This document shows positions 13,630 through 21,500 of a DNA stretch of 21,512 nucleotides, piece by piece. How positions within the stretch are numbered: position 1 is the stretch's first letter; each line of letters opens with the position of its first letter. The position numbers and the translations under genes were made by a program. The stretch is from an uncultured Eubacterium sp. Lineage in GTDB: Bacteria; Bacillota; Clostridia; Lachnospirales; Lachnospiraceae. The notes beneath the pieces are model-generated. The model saw only the letters and a program-made list of their open reading frames with translations. It made no database searches and was not told the DNA's origin. Location: positions 2,964 to 24,475 of the forward strand of contig CAJUIH010000045.1 in assembly GCA_910586045.1 (NCBI GenBank), in the 5' to 3' direction.

Positions 13630-15163
13630 ATTTCTGATCCAGTTTTTGAAACTTCCTTAACTGGCGCTGCTTGCGCCGCATCCTGCTGCCGCCGCTCTGG
13701 TATCCTGCAAGGACTTTTACCAGTTGTATGTTTTTTTTGCAGATCGCCCGAAAATAGACCTGGTCTTTCCAGGAAGCAAACTGCTTTAGGATATACAGCC
13801 CCTCTGCGTAAGGAAAATTTGACAGCAGATCTTTCCTTGCCCTAGCGCAGTATTCCCCGATCAGCTCCGGCCGTATCTTTTCCAGCGCATACCGGTGCGT
13901 ATGTATTTTTACGGTCTGCAGATAATCCAACTGCGCTTTCTCTTTCGCTGCGGCCATGGATCTGTCCAAATGTTGAAATATAGAAAAATGGACATATAAA
14001 CGCTCGTCGTCTGCGGACACATCCTGTCCAGGCCGTGACATCCGATAATAATACAAATATTCCGGCACCGCAGCCACGGACTTTGCCGCCGCAAACGTCT
14101 CCACTTTAAACGGCAGGTCGTCAAAACGGCGCAGATCCGTATAAAAATGGATGTTGTTTTTCGTTAGCATATCCCTAAGATAAATGCCGCGCCAGATCGC
14201 TACCCGTAAATAAGCAATCAAACGGTCTATTTCATTGCGGTCACAGGTTCCGTTTTTATATGGGATGTCCAGACAGTCTTCCACCTCTTTTGTCGTATGC
14301 GTACTTTCATACAATTCTCGGTACCCGCAGTAGGTGATCTCATAGCTTCCCGTCAGCGCCCTGGCAAGCAGCTTGCGAAACATCGATGGATCTACATAGT
14401 CGTCCGGATCAACAAAACCAACATAACGTCCCTTTGCGCGCTCCAGGCCATACTGTCTGGCGGAAGCACAGCCGCCGTTTTTCTTTTGCAGCAGCCGAAT
14501 CCTCTGATCTTTTTTGGCATAACGCTTTATGATTTTCGCGCTTTCATCCGGCGATCCGTCGTCCACAAACAAATATTCCACATAATCGGCTTTCCACGCC
14601 GTAACAGACCGTATGCACTGCTCAAGATAGGCGGCCACACGGTAAACCGGAAAAATAATGCTTAGTTCCAGGTCGCTGTCTGGATCCTTTGACCAGTCCA
14701 GCGCTTCACTGGCATGATTTTCCTCCCAGGATACCAGATAAATATGGGAAGCCGTCTTTCGATACATTTCCCAGATACGGAACGCGTTGATTTTTGTTTT
14801 ATCTATGGTTCCGATCAAATATGCGGGCTTTTTATCCAAAAAGGCAAGTACTTCTTCCGTCGTGTTCGGCGCGTCCAAAAGCAGCGCCATCTGTCCCGTT
14901 TTGGGGCAAACCTTACCGGCATCTTCCCTCGCAATCCATTCCAGATGCACCGGCACATAATCCGCTGTTTCATATCGCAGCCGCTGCACCGCCTTTTGTA
15001 CCTCTTTTTTCAGCTCCGTATCAGGAACCGCCAAAACCAGCCTGTCCAGTTTTACCATACTGCACACATCATAGACCAGCGCCGCGCCGCTTTTGGTCCC
15101 CATCACCAGCAGCAGTTCCCTGATTTCCTGATGCATCCCGAGAAATCCCACTATATCATTCAT
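13613..15163 (-). CDS. Family 2 glycosyltransferase with an extra N-terminal domain
   Basis: 516 residues. A standard GT2 domain starts at ELSIIFPVYRVAAYLEQCI (166-184), with FVDDGSPDES (199-208), KKNGGCASARQYGL (227-240) and the metal site FVDPDDYVDP (250-259). It is preceded by about 160 residues with alternating strand/helix pattern (LLLVMGTKSGA, DRLVLAVPDTE, ALLLDAPN, AYLIGTID), which looks like a Rossmann-like or glycosyltransferase-B-like domain but has no motif I can name. The C-terminus is strongly basic (RMRRKQRQLRKFQK). The ATG at 15163 overlaps the upstream stop by 4 bp, with AAGGAG 9 nt upstream. The extra domain might bind a partner, a second substrate or act as a degenerate second catalytic unit; this is open. 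Confidence 0.85.
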   Translation of the reverse strand: MNDIVGFLGMHQEIRELLLVMGTKSGAALVYDVCSMVKLDRLVLAVPDTELKKEVQKAVQRLRYETADYVPVHLEWIAREDAGKVCPKTGQMALLLDAPNTTEEVLAFLDKKPAYLIGTIDKTKINAFRIWEMYRKTASHIYLVSWEENHASEALDWSKDPDSDLELSIIFPVYRVAAYLEQCIRSVTAWKADYVEYLFVDDGSPDESAKIIKRYAKKDQRIRLLQKKNGGCASARQYGLERAKGRYVGFVDPDDYVDPSMFRKLLARALTGSYEITYCGYRELYESTHTTKEVEDCLDIPYKNGTCDRNEIDRLIAYLRVAIWRGIYLRDMLTKNNIHFYTDLRRFDDLPFKVETFAAAKSVAAVPEYLYYYRMSRPGQDVSADDERLYVHFSIFQHLDRSMAAAKEKAQLDYLQTVKIHTHRYALEKIRPELIGEYCARARKDLLSNFPYAEGLYILKQFASWKDQVYFRAICKKNIQLVKVLAGYQSGGSRMRRKQRQLRKFQKLDQKYGKHS

Positions 15164-16317
15164 GCCCGCCGTCTCCTTATCCTTTTTAATTTTCCAGCCT
15201 TTTGGTACATCTGCCTTGCCTGGCGCAGGTTATGATTATTCTCTAAAAAGCGGTAGGCAAACGGGCTGCCCAGCCCATGCCAGATCATGCGTTCCATAAC
15301 GGACGGCCTGATTATTTTTACATAGGCGTGATAATATTCTACTGGTATCACGCTGCACATATCATGCAGGCCCCTGACCAGTTCCCGCTGTACTTTTCGT
15401 GTCGAAGCATGCAGGGACCAGACAATAAAATCCATCATCATCGAAACAATGTATGCCGCTTCTGTCTTGCTCCAATCATGCTTGATAGCATAAGAAAATA
15501 CGGATGCGAAAACAGGAATTATATCCAGCCTGTCCGACGATACGGTAGCTGTTATTTGATTACCTGAATGGATACGGTAAAAAAATCCGGCATCCTTGAC
15601 CAGAATACAACGTCGCGCCCAATAGAGCAGATAAAAATGCGGGAATACATCTTCCCATTTCACACCCTCTGGAAATTGAAACCGATGTTCCTTTAAAAAG
15701 GAAACACGAAAAACACAACGGCATATATTGGCTTCCGTTCCATACAGCTTTGGCACCTGCCTAGGGTTCAGTATTTTCCCATGCTGTTTAAAAACAGCTT
15801 CCAAATATTCCTTATCTTTCCAATCTTCATACTTACACGATGCCATGTTGTATACAACAGGCATCATAAACGCAAGGTCAAAAGCATCCGCATCATACCG
15901 GATCTCCCTTGTCAAATGCTCCACTGTCCGCGGCATCATCCAGTCATCACTATCCAAAAACATCACATAAGGCGTATCCACATAACGCAGCCCCGCGTTG
16001 CGTGCCGCCCCAAGCCCCGCATTTTTCTGTGACAAATACATAATCCTGTCCGGGTATTGCCTTGCGTAAGATTCTGCAATTTCCCCGCTGCGGTCTTTGG
16101 AGCCGTCGTTGACGAGGATTATTTTATGATTTCGCATACTCTGGTTCAGCAGGCTGTCTATGCATTGGCATAAATAGCGCTCGACATTATATATAGGTAC
16201 GATAACCGTAAACAGACAGTCCTGTTTTCCAGACAATGTTCGCTGCTTTACTTTATCCCCGCAGACAATGTTTGCCTGCCTGCTTCCCTTTCCTATCCCT
16301 GTATCGATATCTTCCAC
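15160..16317 (-). CDS. Family 2 glycosyltransferase
   Basis: 385 residues from a GTG start. The GT-A domain begins at FTVIVPIYNVERYLCQCI (36-53) after an N-terminal extension of about 35 residues. Visible motifs are LVNDGSKDRSGEI (68-80), QKNAGLGAARNAGL (97-110) and metal site FLDSDDWM (120-127). The GTG at 16317 has AAGGGG about 8 nt upstream and is the most upstream start compatible with it; later ATGs lie inside the catalytic domain. It follows the ABC ATPase gene after 83 bp and overlaps the next glycosyltransferase by 4 bp. The C-terminus is Arg-rich. Probably a cytoplasmic chain-assembly enzyme; specificity unknown. Confidence 0.87.
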   Translation of the reverse strand: MEDIDTGIGKGSRQANIVCGDKVKQRTLSGKQDCLFTVIVPIYNVERYLCQCIDSLLNQSMRNHKIILVNDGSKDRSGEIAESYARQYPDRIMYLSQKNAGLGAARNAGLRYVDTPYVMFLDSDDWMMPRTVEHLTREIRYDADAFDLAFMMPVVYNMASCKYEDWKDKEYLEAVFKQHGKILNPRQVPKLYGTEANICRCVFRVSFLKEHRFQFPEGVKWEDVFPHFYLLYWARRCILVKDAGFFYRIHSGNQITATVSSDRLDIIPVFASVFSYAIKHDWSKTEAAYIVSMMMDFIVWSLHASTRKVQRELVRGLHDMCSVIPVEYYHAYVKIIRPSVMERMIWHGLGSPFAYRFLENNHNLRQARQMYQKAGKLKRIRRRRA

Positions 16318-16400
16318 CGTTTTCCCCTTTCCCTGTTGCCGTTTTTTCCGTAGTGCTTCTGCCTTGGATCATCCATAACTGTCGTATTCGCAAAGCATTT

Positions 16401-17168
16401 TCATACACTTTCACCGGATGTACTTCTTTCGATATCTTTCCCTTCATACCTGTCGCAGATATCCTGCGTCTCTCCAAACGCCACCACGCCCCCATGCTCG
16501 ATCCACAACACCTTGCTGCACATCCCGCGCACCTGCTTTAAATCATGGGAAACAAACAGCACCGTCGTTCCCCCGCCCATCATCTGCAGCATACGCCTGC
16601 GGCTCTTTTCCTGAAAATCCGCATCCCCGACGGCCAGGATTTCATCTACAATCAAAATTTCCGGATTGACCGCCGCCGCAATGGAAAAGGCCAGGCGCAT
16701 TACCATACCTGAAGAATAATTTCGCAGCGGCACATGGATAAATGCTTCCAAACCGGAAAACGCCACGATTTCCTCATATTTTTCTACCAAAAACGCTTCC
16801 GAATAACCCAGGATCGCGCCGTTTAAAAAGATATTCTCGCGCCCCGTCATTTCAAAATCAAAACCGGAACCAAGCTCCAGCATAGGCACAATATTGCCTC
16901 TTGTAACGACCAAGCCTTCCGCGGGCTTCATAATCCCGGATATCACTTTTAACAGCGTACTTTTGCCTGCCCCGTTATGGCCGACGATGCCAAGCACATC
17001 CCCTTTTTCCACCCGGAACGAAACCCCGCGTAAAGCATGAAATTCCTGGTACGTGATCTTTTTCGTTGCCAGGCGGATCATAAATTCCTTTAATGTCCCG
17101 ACCCTGTCGTCCGCCATCCGGAAACGGACCGTAACCCCATTTACCTCAATGACTGCCTGCCGCTCCAT
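16401..17168 (-). CDS. Polysaccharide ABC transporter ATP-binding protein (Wzt/TagH type)
   Basis: 255 residues. Walker A is GHNGAGKST (63-71), the signature is YSSGM (151-155), Walker B is ILIVDE (171-176) and the H-loop is SHD (207-209). GRENIFLNG (109-117) is characteristic of the teichoic acid/O-antigen/capsule exporter subfamily. It ends shortly after the nucleotide-binding domain and so lacks the C-terminal carbohydrate-binding domain that Wzt proteins of some O-antigen systems use to recognise chain ends. The frame extends to a TTG at 17189, but AAGGAGG at 17178-17184 lies inside that extension and sits 9 nt before ATG 17168, which fixes the start. Partner of the permease encoded just upstream. 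Confidence 0.93.
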   Translation of the reverse strand: MERQAVIEVNGVTVRFRMADDRVGTLKEFMIRLATKKITYQEFHALRGVSFRVEKGDVLGIVGHNGAGKSTLLKVISGIMKPAEGLVVTRGNIVPMLELGSGFDFEMTGRENIFLNGAILGYSEAFLVEKYEEIVAFSGLEAFIHVPLRNYSSGMVMRLAFSIAAAVNPEILIVDEILAVGDADFQEKSRRRMLQMMGGGTTVLFVSHDLKQVRGMCSKVLWIEHGGVVAFGETQDICDRYEGKDIERSTSGESV

Positions 17169-17177
17169 ATCCGCCCG

Positions 17178-17184
17178 CCTCCTT
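17178..17184 (-). promoter_or_regulatory. Ribosome binding site deciding the ATPase start
   Basis: Perfect AAGGAGG on the coding strand, 9 nt before ATG 17168. It excludes the upstream TTG at 17189. Confidence 0.85.
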
Positions 17185-17234
17185 ACCAATCAGCGACTAT
17201 GAAATAAAAATCCATTAACAAACAACTGTAATCT

Positions 17235-17307
17235 GACTTTGCGTAAACAACTATAAATAAAAAATAAGTAAGCCGACTTTGCGTAAACAACTATAAATAA
17301 AAAATAA
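17235..17307 (-). repeat. 40 bp-period tandem duplication across the permease 3' end
   Basis: The 33 bp 17235-17267 and 17275-17307 are identical, period 40 bp. The gene-proximal copy carries the last codons of the permease (FIFYL and TAG, stop at 17291-17293); the other copy repeats them downstream, so the intergenic gap has grown to 122 bp. A shorter AGTTGTTT echo is present near 17220. Probably a local slippage or recombination duplication. Confidence 0.85.
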
Positions 17308-18736
17308 ATTTGTCCTGCGTCTTTTTAAATACAAACAGCCCCGCCAGCAAAATCCCCGCCGCAATCAACGCGCATTGCAGATACGCCGCCGGCTCCGGCG
17401 AAATTCCGTCCATAACAAGCATCCGGAAAAACTTGATAAAATGGTACATCGGATTAAACCGCAGCGTGCCGCGAAATCCATCCGGCAGAATGGTTTCCGG
17501 ATAAAACACCGGCGTGGCATACGTAAGCGCCATTAATAGCACGCTCCAGATAAACTGGATATCCCGGAAAAATACAAGCGCCGACGACAGCATCAATGCA
17601 ATCCCGCAGCAAAATACAAGCAGGCAGAACAGGACAAACGGAAGCAAAAGCCATGCCTTTGTGACGCTTACCCCGGACGCCAGCGTAATGAGTACCAGCG
17701 GAAGCAGGGAAATCACCAGGTTAACGCTGGTTGAGAGCACCTTGGACACCGGATAGATATACTTTGGCACGTAAACTTTCGTAATCAGATTTGCGTTTCC
17801 CGTAACCGCATACATCGCCACATTGCTGGATTCCGAAAAAAAATTAAACAGTACGATCCCCGACAGCAGGTAGACCTGGTAATTTTCTATATCCGCCTTA
17901 AAAATCGTGGAAAATACAAAATATTGGACACACATAATCAGCAATGGATTTACAAAACTCCACAAGACGCCCAATACCGAACGTTTATATTTAATTTTAA
18001 AATCCCTTGCGACCAATTGCCGGATTAAAAATTTATAACGGCAAAGCAACGCGGCCAAAGACAAAAAAATATCCGGTTTTCCTGTTTTCTTTTTGTAGCA
18101 TAAATACACGCAGCCGGCTGCCAGACAAAAAAACAGCGCAAACACGATCTCAAAATAATGAAATCCTGTCCAGACCCTGTCCTTTCCGCCCGCCTGGAAG
18201 CACAGCATCCCTTCCGCCGCCCTGCCATTATAAAAAAGCGCCGCCGCTTCCTGGTCCGCTTCGCCGGCGCCTGCAAGCCAGGGCGCAATGGCGGATCCTG
18301 TCTTCGCATCAGAAAACAGGCGGACGGATATTTTGTGATGCCAGACACCCGTATCATCCAGCCTGCATTCCAGCATCTGCCCTTCGGCTACGTCTGCTAA
18401 GTTCCAGGAAGCGGACGCCAGTTTCCGGCCGTCTGTTTCATCCCATATGTCCATAGTGGCTGTCCCGCAATTTTCCCGCGCGAATGTCGTAACAGGCACC
18501 GCCACCCGCTGCATACGGTCCATTTCACAAAAAAAATCCTGCCTGACCTCAAATCCCTCCACCAGTTCCGGGGCAGCCAGATCTCCCTGGATCCCCGCCC
18601 ATTCCGACCGGGAAGTACGCCAGTATAGCTGCTCCCCGGATGCATAGTAAAATACGCCCGCAAGCAGCAGATAAATAGAAAGCACCACGATGCCGGCCTG
18701 TAAGCCATTGATTTGCTTGTGTTCTTCTTTCCTCAT
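17291..18736 (-). CDS. ABC-2 type polysaccharide exporter permease (Wzm/TagG type) with extracytoplasmic N-terminal domain
   Basis: About 481 residues, roughly 220 more than a usual Wzm/TagG. The C-terminal 245 residues (from about 237) are a standard ABC-2 permease with LVARDFKIKYKRSVLGVLW and FVNPLLIM, six membrane segments and the SSNVAMYAVTGNANLITKVY loop. Before it there is a membrane helix at about 15-32, a soluble region of about 160 residues rich in beta-like segments, and a second helix at about 195-213, so this region should face outward. ATG 18736 follows GGAAAAGG. An upstream TTG at 18802 in the same frame would overlap the previous gene by 8 bp and add 22 residues; I cannot exclude it. 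Forms the export channel with the adjacent ATPase. Confidence 0.88.
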   Translation of the reverse strand: MRKEEHKQINGLQAGIVVLSIYLLLAGVFYYASGEQLYWRTSRSEWAGIQGDLAAPELVEGFEVRQDFFCEMDRMQRVAVPVTTFARENCGTATMDIWDETDGRKLASASWNLADVAEGQMLECRLDDTGVWHHKISVRLFSDAKTGSAIAPWLAGAGEADQEAAALFYNGRAAEGMLCFQAGGKDRVWTGFHYFEIVFALFFCLAAGCVYLCYKKKTGKPDIFLSLAALLCRYKFLIRQLVARDFKIKYKRSVLGVLWSFVNPLLIMCVQYFVFSTIFKADIENYQVYLLSGIVLFNFFSESSNVAMYAVTGNANLITKVYVPKYIYPVSKVLSTSVNLVISLLPLVLITLASGVSVTKAWLLLPFVLFCLLVFCCGIALMLSSALVFFRDIQFIWSVLLMALTYATPVFYPETILPDGFRGTLRFNPMYHFIKFFRMLVMDGISPEPAAYLQCALIAAGILLAGLFVFKKTQDKFIFYL

Positions 18737-18794
18737 TTTCCTTTTCCAGACTATAAAAAGCCCTTTCCCAATTCCTTTTTGTTGTATCCAAGGC

Positions 18795-19805
18795 CTACCC
18801 AAACAAGTTTTTTCTGACCTGCAATAATTTTTGAAACGATGCTTCCTTTATATGCAAAAATCCCATGCACCGCAGCAGCCAGTACCTTCCTCGTAAGGCG
18901 CGCGCCAAAACGGGATTGTGCGTACGCAGTTTTTTCATAAAACACCTTGCCCTCCCGCGCCCTGCCCGTTTATTGCCGGAACGAAGAAAACAGGTAACCA
19001 GATAATCAGCCGCCAGAGATACCGTGCGCAGCTTCCAATATTTCTGCCCAAAGCTGCTCCGCCGCTCCTGCATGGTTGCACAGACTGCCGTTATCACCCG
19101 TTCGGCGTCGCTTAAACGGCGTACCCTGTTTTCCGCGGACACACTTTGTTCCCGTCTGCCGATGCGGTACACATACAAACATCGTCTGGATACATAAATT
19201 TGCGCCGCATGACTTGCCGGGACAATCGCATAATAACTGTCATCATAAAACACCCGTTCCGGCAGCTTTTTACAGTGTTGCCGGTAAAACGCTGTCCGAT
19301 AGATGATTCCATGAAACGTACACACCGCCCGGTAGCGCTCCCAATGCGCCGCCAACTCCTCCATCCCTACATAACCGCCTGCAGCCGCGGCACGCACCGT
19401 CTCTTTTTTCCCGGTCCGCATATCAGCCGTCCGGTAAGCACACAAAACAACGTCCGGGTCGTTTAGCAGGCACAGTTCGTCCAGCAGTTTTTCCAATTCA
19501 CTGGTAATCATCCAGTCATCCGCGTCCAGTACCTTGATATATTTCCCGCTGCTTTGACTGACGCCGCAGTTTACCGCCGATCCGTGCCCGCCGTTTTCTT
19601 TTTGGATCAGGCGAAATACGCCCGGCATTTCCTCCGCCATTTGGTTTGCAATGCGGTCACACCCATCCGCAGACCCGTCGTCTATCACAAGCACCTCCAG
19701 ATACGGCCGGACCCGCGTCTGCACCAGCAGGGAACGCAGACAGCGTCGAATCCATGGCTTCGCATTATACATGGGGATTATAACTGTAAGTATCTTTTCT
19801 GTCAT
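18795..19805 (-). CDS. Family 2 glycosyltransferase
   Basis: 336 residues, GT-A fold: LTVIIPMYNAKPWIRRCL (6-23), VIDDGSADGCD (40-50), KENGGHGSAVNCG (69-81) and the metal site VLDADDWM (92-99). The HGSAVN variant is common in bacterial capsule and teichoic acid glycosyltransferases. The C-terminal part is basic. ATG 19805 is preceded by a weak GAGACGG site; a 22 bp tandem duplication spans this start region. The gap to the upstream family-4 glycosyltransferase is 111 bp. Predicted cytoplasmic assembly enzyme; the sugar is unknown. Confidence 0.88.
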   Translation of the reverse strand: MTEKILTVIIPMYNAKPWIRRCLRSLLVQTRVRPYLEVLVIDDGSADGCDRIANQMAEEMPGVFRLIQKENGGHGSAVNCGVSQSSGKYIKVLDADDWMITSELEKLLDELCLLNDPDVVLCAYRTADMRTGKKETVRAAAAGGYVGMEELAAHWERYRAVCTFHGIIYRTAFYRQHCKKLPERVFYDDSYYAIVPASHAAQIYVSRRCLYVYRIGRREQSVSAENRVRRLSDAERVITAVCATMQERRSSFGQKYWKLRTVSLAADYLVTCFLRSGNKRAGRGRARCFMKKLRTHNPVLARALRGRYWLLRCMGFLHIKEASFQKLLQVRKNLFG

Positions 19806-19837
19806 CGTACCGTCTCTTTTCTGCCATCATACCGTCT
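19794..19837 (-). repeat. 22 bp tandem duplication at a glycosyltransferase start
   Basis: 19794-19815 and 19816-19837 are two adjacent copies differing at two positions. Each holds an ATG plus GCAGAAAAG/ACAGAAAAG and an upstream AGACGGTA. As 22 is not a multiple of three, the upstream ATG is in another frame from the gene start at 19805. Confidence 0.85.
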
Positions 19838-19916
19838 TTCGCATCTCGTTCCAAAGTCCCGTTATCAAAACCATGGCTATTCACCGCTCCATCTTTTGCA
19901 TACATCCCGTCATTCC

Positions 19917-21080
19917 CTATAAAAGAGATTGTCGATAAATCCGTTCCATCCCGGCATTGACCCGTTGTTTAGAAAACCCCCTGACCCGTTCCCTGGCATG
20001 CTTTTGATAGCTTTCCGCCCGTTTTGGCTGTTCCATGATCTGGCGGACAGCGGCTGCAAAACCGGCTGCATCATTTGCTCTCACTACCCTGCCCTCGATC
20101 CCGTCCCGTACCAGATCACAATTGCCGCGGATCCGGCTGCATACAACCGGGACTCCGGCCGCCATCGCCTCCATCAATGACACCGGAAGCCCCTCCTGTC
20201 TGGACGGGAATACAAAACAATCCGCCATCCTAAGAAGATCCGGGATATCATCCCGATACCCGGCCAAGAACACAGTCGCTTCCAATCCCAGCTTTTGGAT
20301 CAACGCCCGGTATTTCGGTTCCTGCTCCCCGATCCCGGCGATTACATAACGAACGTTTCGGTCTTTTAGCATGGCCATGGCACGGATCATAACCTCCTGG
20401 TTTTTGCGTCTGGATAACTGCCCTACGCTTAAAACGACAAAATCCTGTTCCGGAAACCCAAATGTACGGCGCAGTTTTTTTCGTTTTTCCGCATCCGGGC
20501 AAAAATCTTCCAAGCAAATCCCGATGCCGGGCAGCCGCACAAGCCGGCCCGCATGAAAACGCCTGGCCCGCCGATAATCTTCGGCATTGATCGTAATTAA
20601 TGTATCCGTATAATACGACAGCCATTTTTCCGCCGGATAAAAAAGCATCCATCGGTATAACGGCGCTCCCTGGTAAAAATGAAACCCATGCGCCGTATAA
20701 ATTACCTTTGTCCCTTTTTTCCGGCTTCTTCTTGCGGCAAGCCTGATTACCGCACCGCCAATCGGGGACTGCGTATGGATCAGCCTGTAGTCATTGTGCG
20801 CGCAGAGTTTTTTCAAGACCTGGTAGGAACGGACAATATTTCGGACATCCGTTATGCGCCTTGGAATGGGGATATCGTGCACACGGATCCCCCTTTCGGC
20901 CAGTTCCCGGCGAAATTGCGCTACCCGCTTCGGACTGGTAATATTCCCAAACCTGAAATTCGCCGCAGCCTCGACCTGGCAGCCCATGTCCTGCAGCAGG
21001 CGGAAATTTTCCCTGTTAAACAGATCCAGCATAGAAGCAACGGACGCAGCAACCAGGACATTCGGACGGCTAGGCTTCAT
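19917..21080 (-). CDS. Family 4 glycosyltransferase
   Basis: 387 residues, GT-B fold. N-terminal domain with FNRENFRLLQDMGCQVE and IHTQSPIGGAVIRLA (101-115), YTAHGFHFYQGAPL (128-141) and EKWLSYYTDTLITINAEDY (151-169), a pattern I associate with capsule/EPS EpsD/CapM-like enzymes. The C-terminal donor domain has SVGQLSRRKNQ (218-228) and the E-x7-E motif in EGLPVSLME (Glu296/Glu304). It transfers a nucleotide-activated sugar, retaining configuration, early in glycan assembly. The ATG at 21080 lies inside the end of the XRE regulator gene (11 bp overlap), so it is coupled to it. Specificity is not predictable. Confidence 0.92.
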   Translation of the reverse strand: MKPSRPNVLVAASVASMLDLFNRENFRLLQDMGCQVEAAANFRFGNITSPKRVAQFRRELAERGIRVHDIPIPRRITDVRNIVRSYQVLKKLCAHNDYRLIHTQSPIGGAVIRLAARRSRKKGTKVIYTAHGFHFYQGAPLYRWMLFYPAEKWLSYYTDTLITINAEDYRRARRFHAGRLVRLPGIGICLEDFCPDAEKRKKLRRTFGFPEQDFVVLSVGQLSRRKNQEVMIRAMAMLKDRNVRYVIAGIGEQEPKYRALIQKLGLEATVFLAGYRDDIPDLLRMADCFVFPSRQEGLPVSLMEAMAAGVPVVCSRIRGNCDLVRDGIEGRVVRANDAAGFAAAVRQIMEQPKRAESYQKHARERVRGFSKQRVNAGMERIYRQSLL

Positions 21081-21426
21081 TCATAATCTCCGCTACCGAC
21101 TTCATAATCCGGATATACATGGAATAACTGTCGACATCCTTTTTCTCCATATCCCCGCCCGCTTTCTTTTGCGGCGCATGCCACAAATCCAGCACCGCAT
21201 CCGACGGATACGCTACGCCCCACAGCAATTCATCCGCATGCGCATCCAGCGCCAAACAGATACTGGCAAACGTTTCCATACTCATAATCCTTGTCCCGCG
21301 TTCGATATGCCCCAAAAACGACATACTGATCCCGCATTTTTTTGCAAGCGCTTCCTGGGACCAGCCTTTTGCTTTCCGGATTTGACGGATCCGCATCCCC
21401 ATTTTTTCATAGTCCAGTTCTTTCAT
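21070..21426 (-). CDS. XRE-family (HTH_3) transcriptional regulator
   Basis: 118 residues. Helix-turn-helix domain at about 8-68: MGMRIRQIRKAKGWSQEALA, KKCGISMSFLGHIERG (recognition helix near 33-44), then MSMETFASICLALD. The C-terminal 50 residues have no recognisable ligand domain. The frame is open to a GTG at 21480, but GAGGAG at 21434-21439 is 7 nt before ATG 21426, which I take as start. Being first in the operon and overlapping the first glycosyltransferase gene by 11 bp, it is probably a local, perhaps autoregulating, controller of the glycan locus; its operator is not identifiable here. Confidence 0.9.
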   Translation of the reverse strand: MKELDYEKMGMRIRQIRKAKGWSQEALAKKCGISMSFLGHIERGTRIMSMETFASICLALDAHADELLWGVAYPSDAVLDLWHAPQKKAGGDMEKKDVDSYSMYIRIMKSVAEIMNEA

Positions 21427-21433
21427 ATAACAT

Positions 21434-21439
21434 CTCCTC
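21434..21439 (-). promoter_or_regulatory. Ribosome binding site of the XRE regulator
   Basis: GAGGAG 7 nt before ATG 21426; it decides the start against the frame-open GTG at 21480. Confidence 0.8.
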
Positions 21440-21492
21440 GCGCAGCCTTTCTGCCAGCAAAACCGTGATTCATTCCGCACAGCCTACATAAC

Positions 21493-21500
21493 ATTTTATA
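21493..21500 (-). promoter_or_regulatory. Possible -10 region of the operon promoter
   Basis: The coding strand has TATAAAAT about 70 nt before the regulator start. A matching -35 would fall at or beyond the window end, so this is only a candidate. The rest of 21440-21492 shows no other convincing promoter. Confidence 0.3.

Noticed and set aside
16253..16495. Minus-strand 80-codon frame between the ATPase and the next glycosyltransferase
   Set aside because: It overlaps both real genes in another frame, is highly basic, lacks a domain and has no ribosome site.
21427..21480. Longer XRE regulator starting at the GTG at 21480
   Set aside because: The extra 18 residues are unrelated to the domain and contain the GAGGAG ribosome site that serves ATG 21426.
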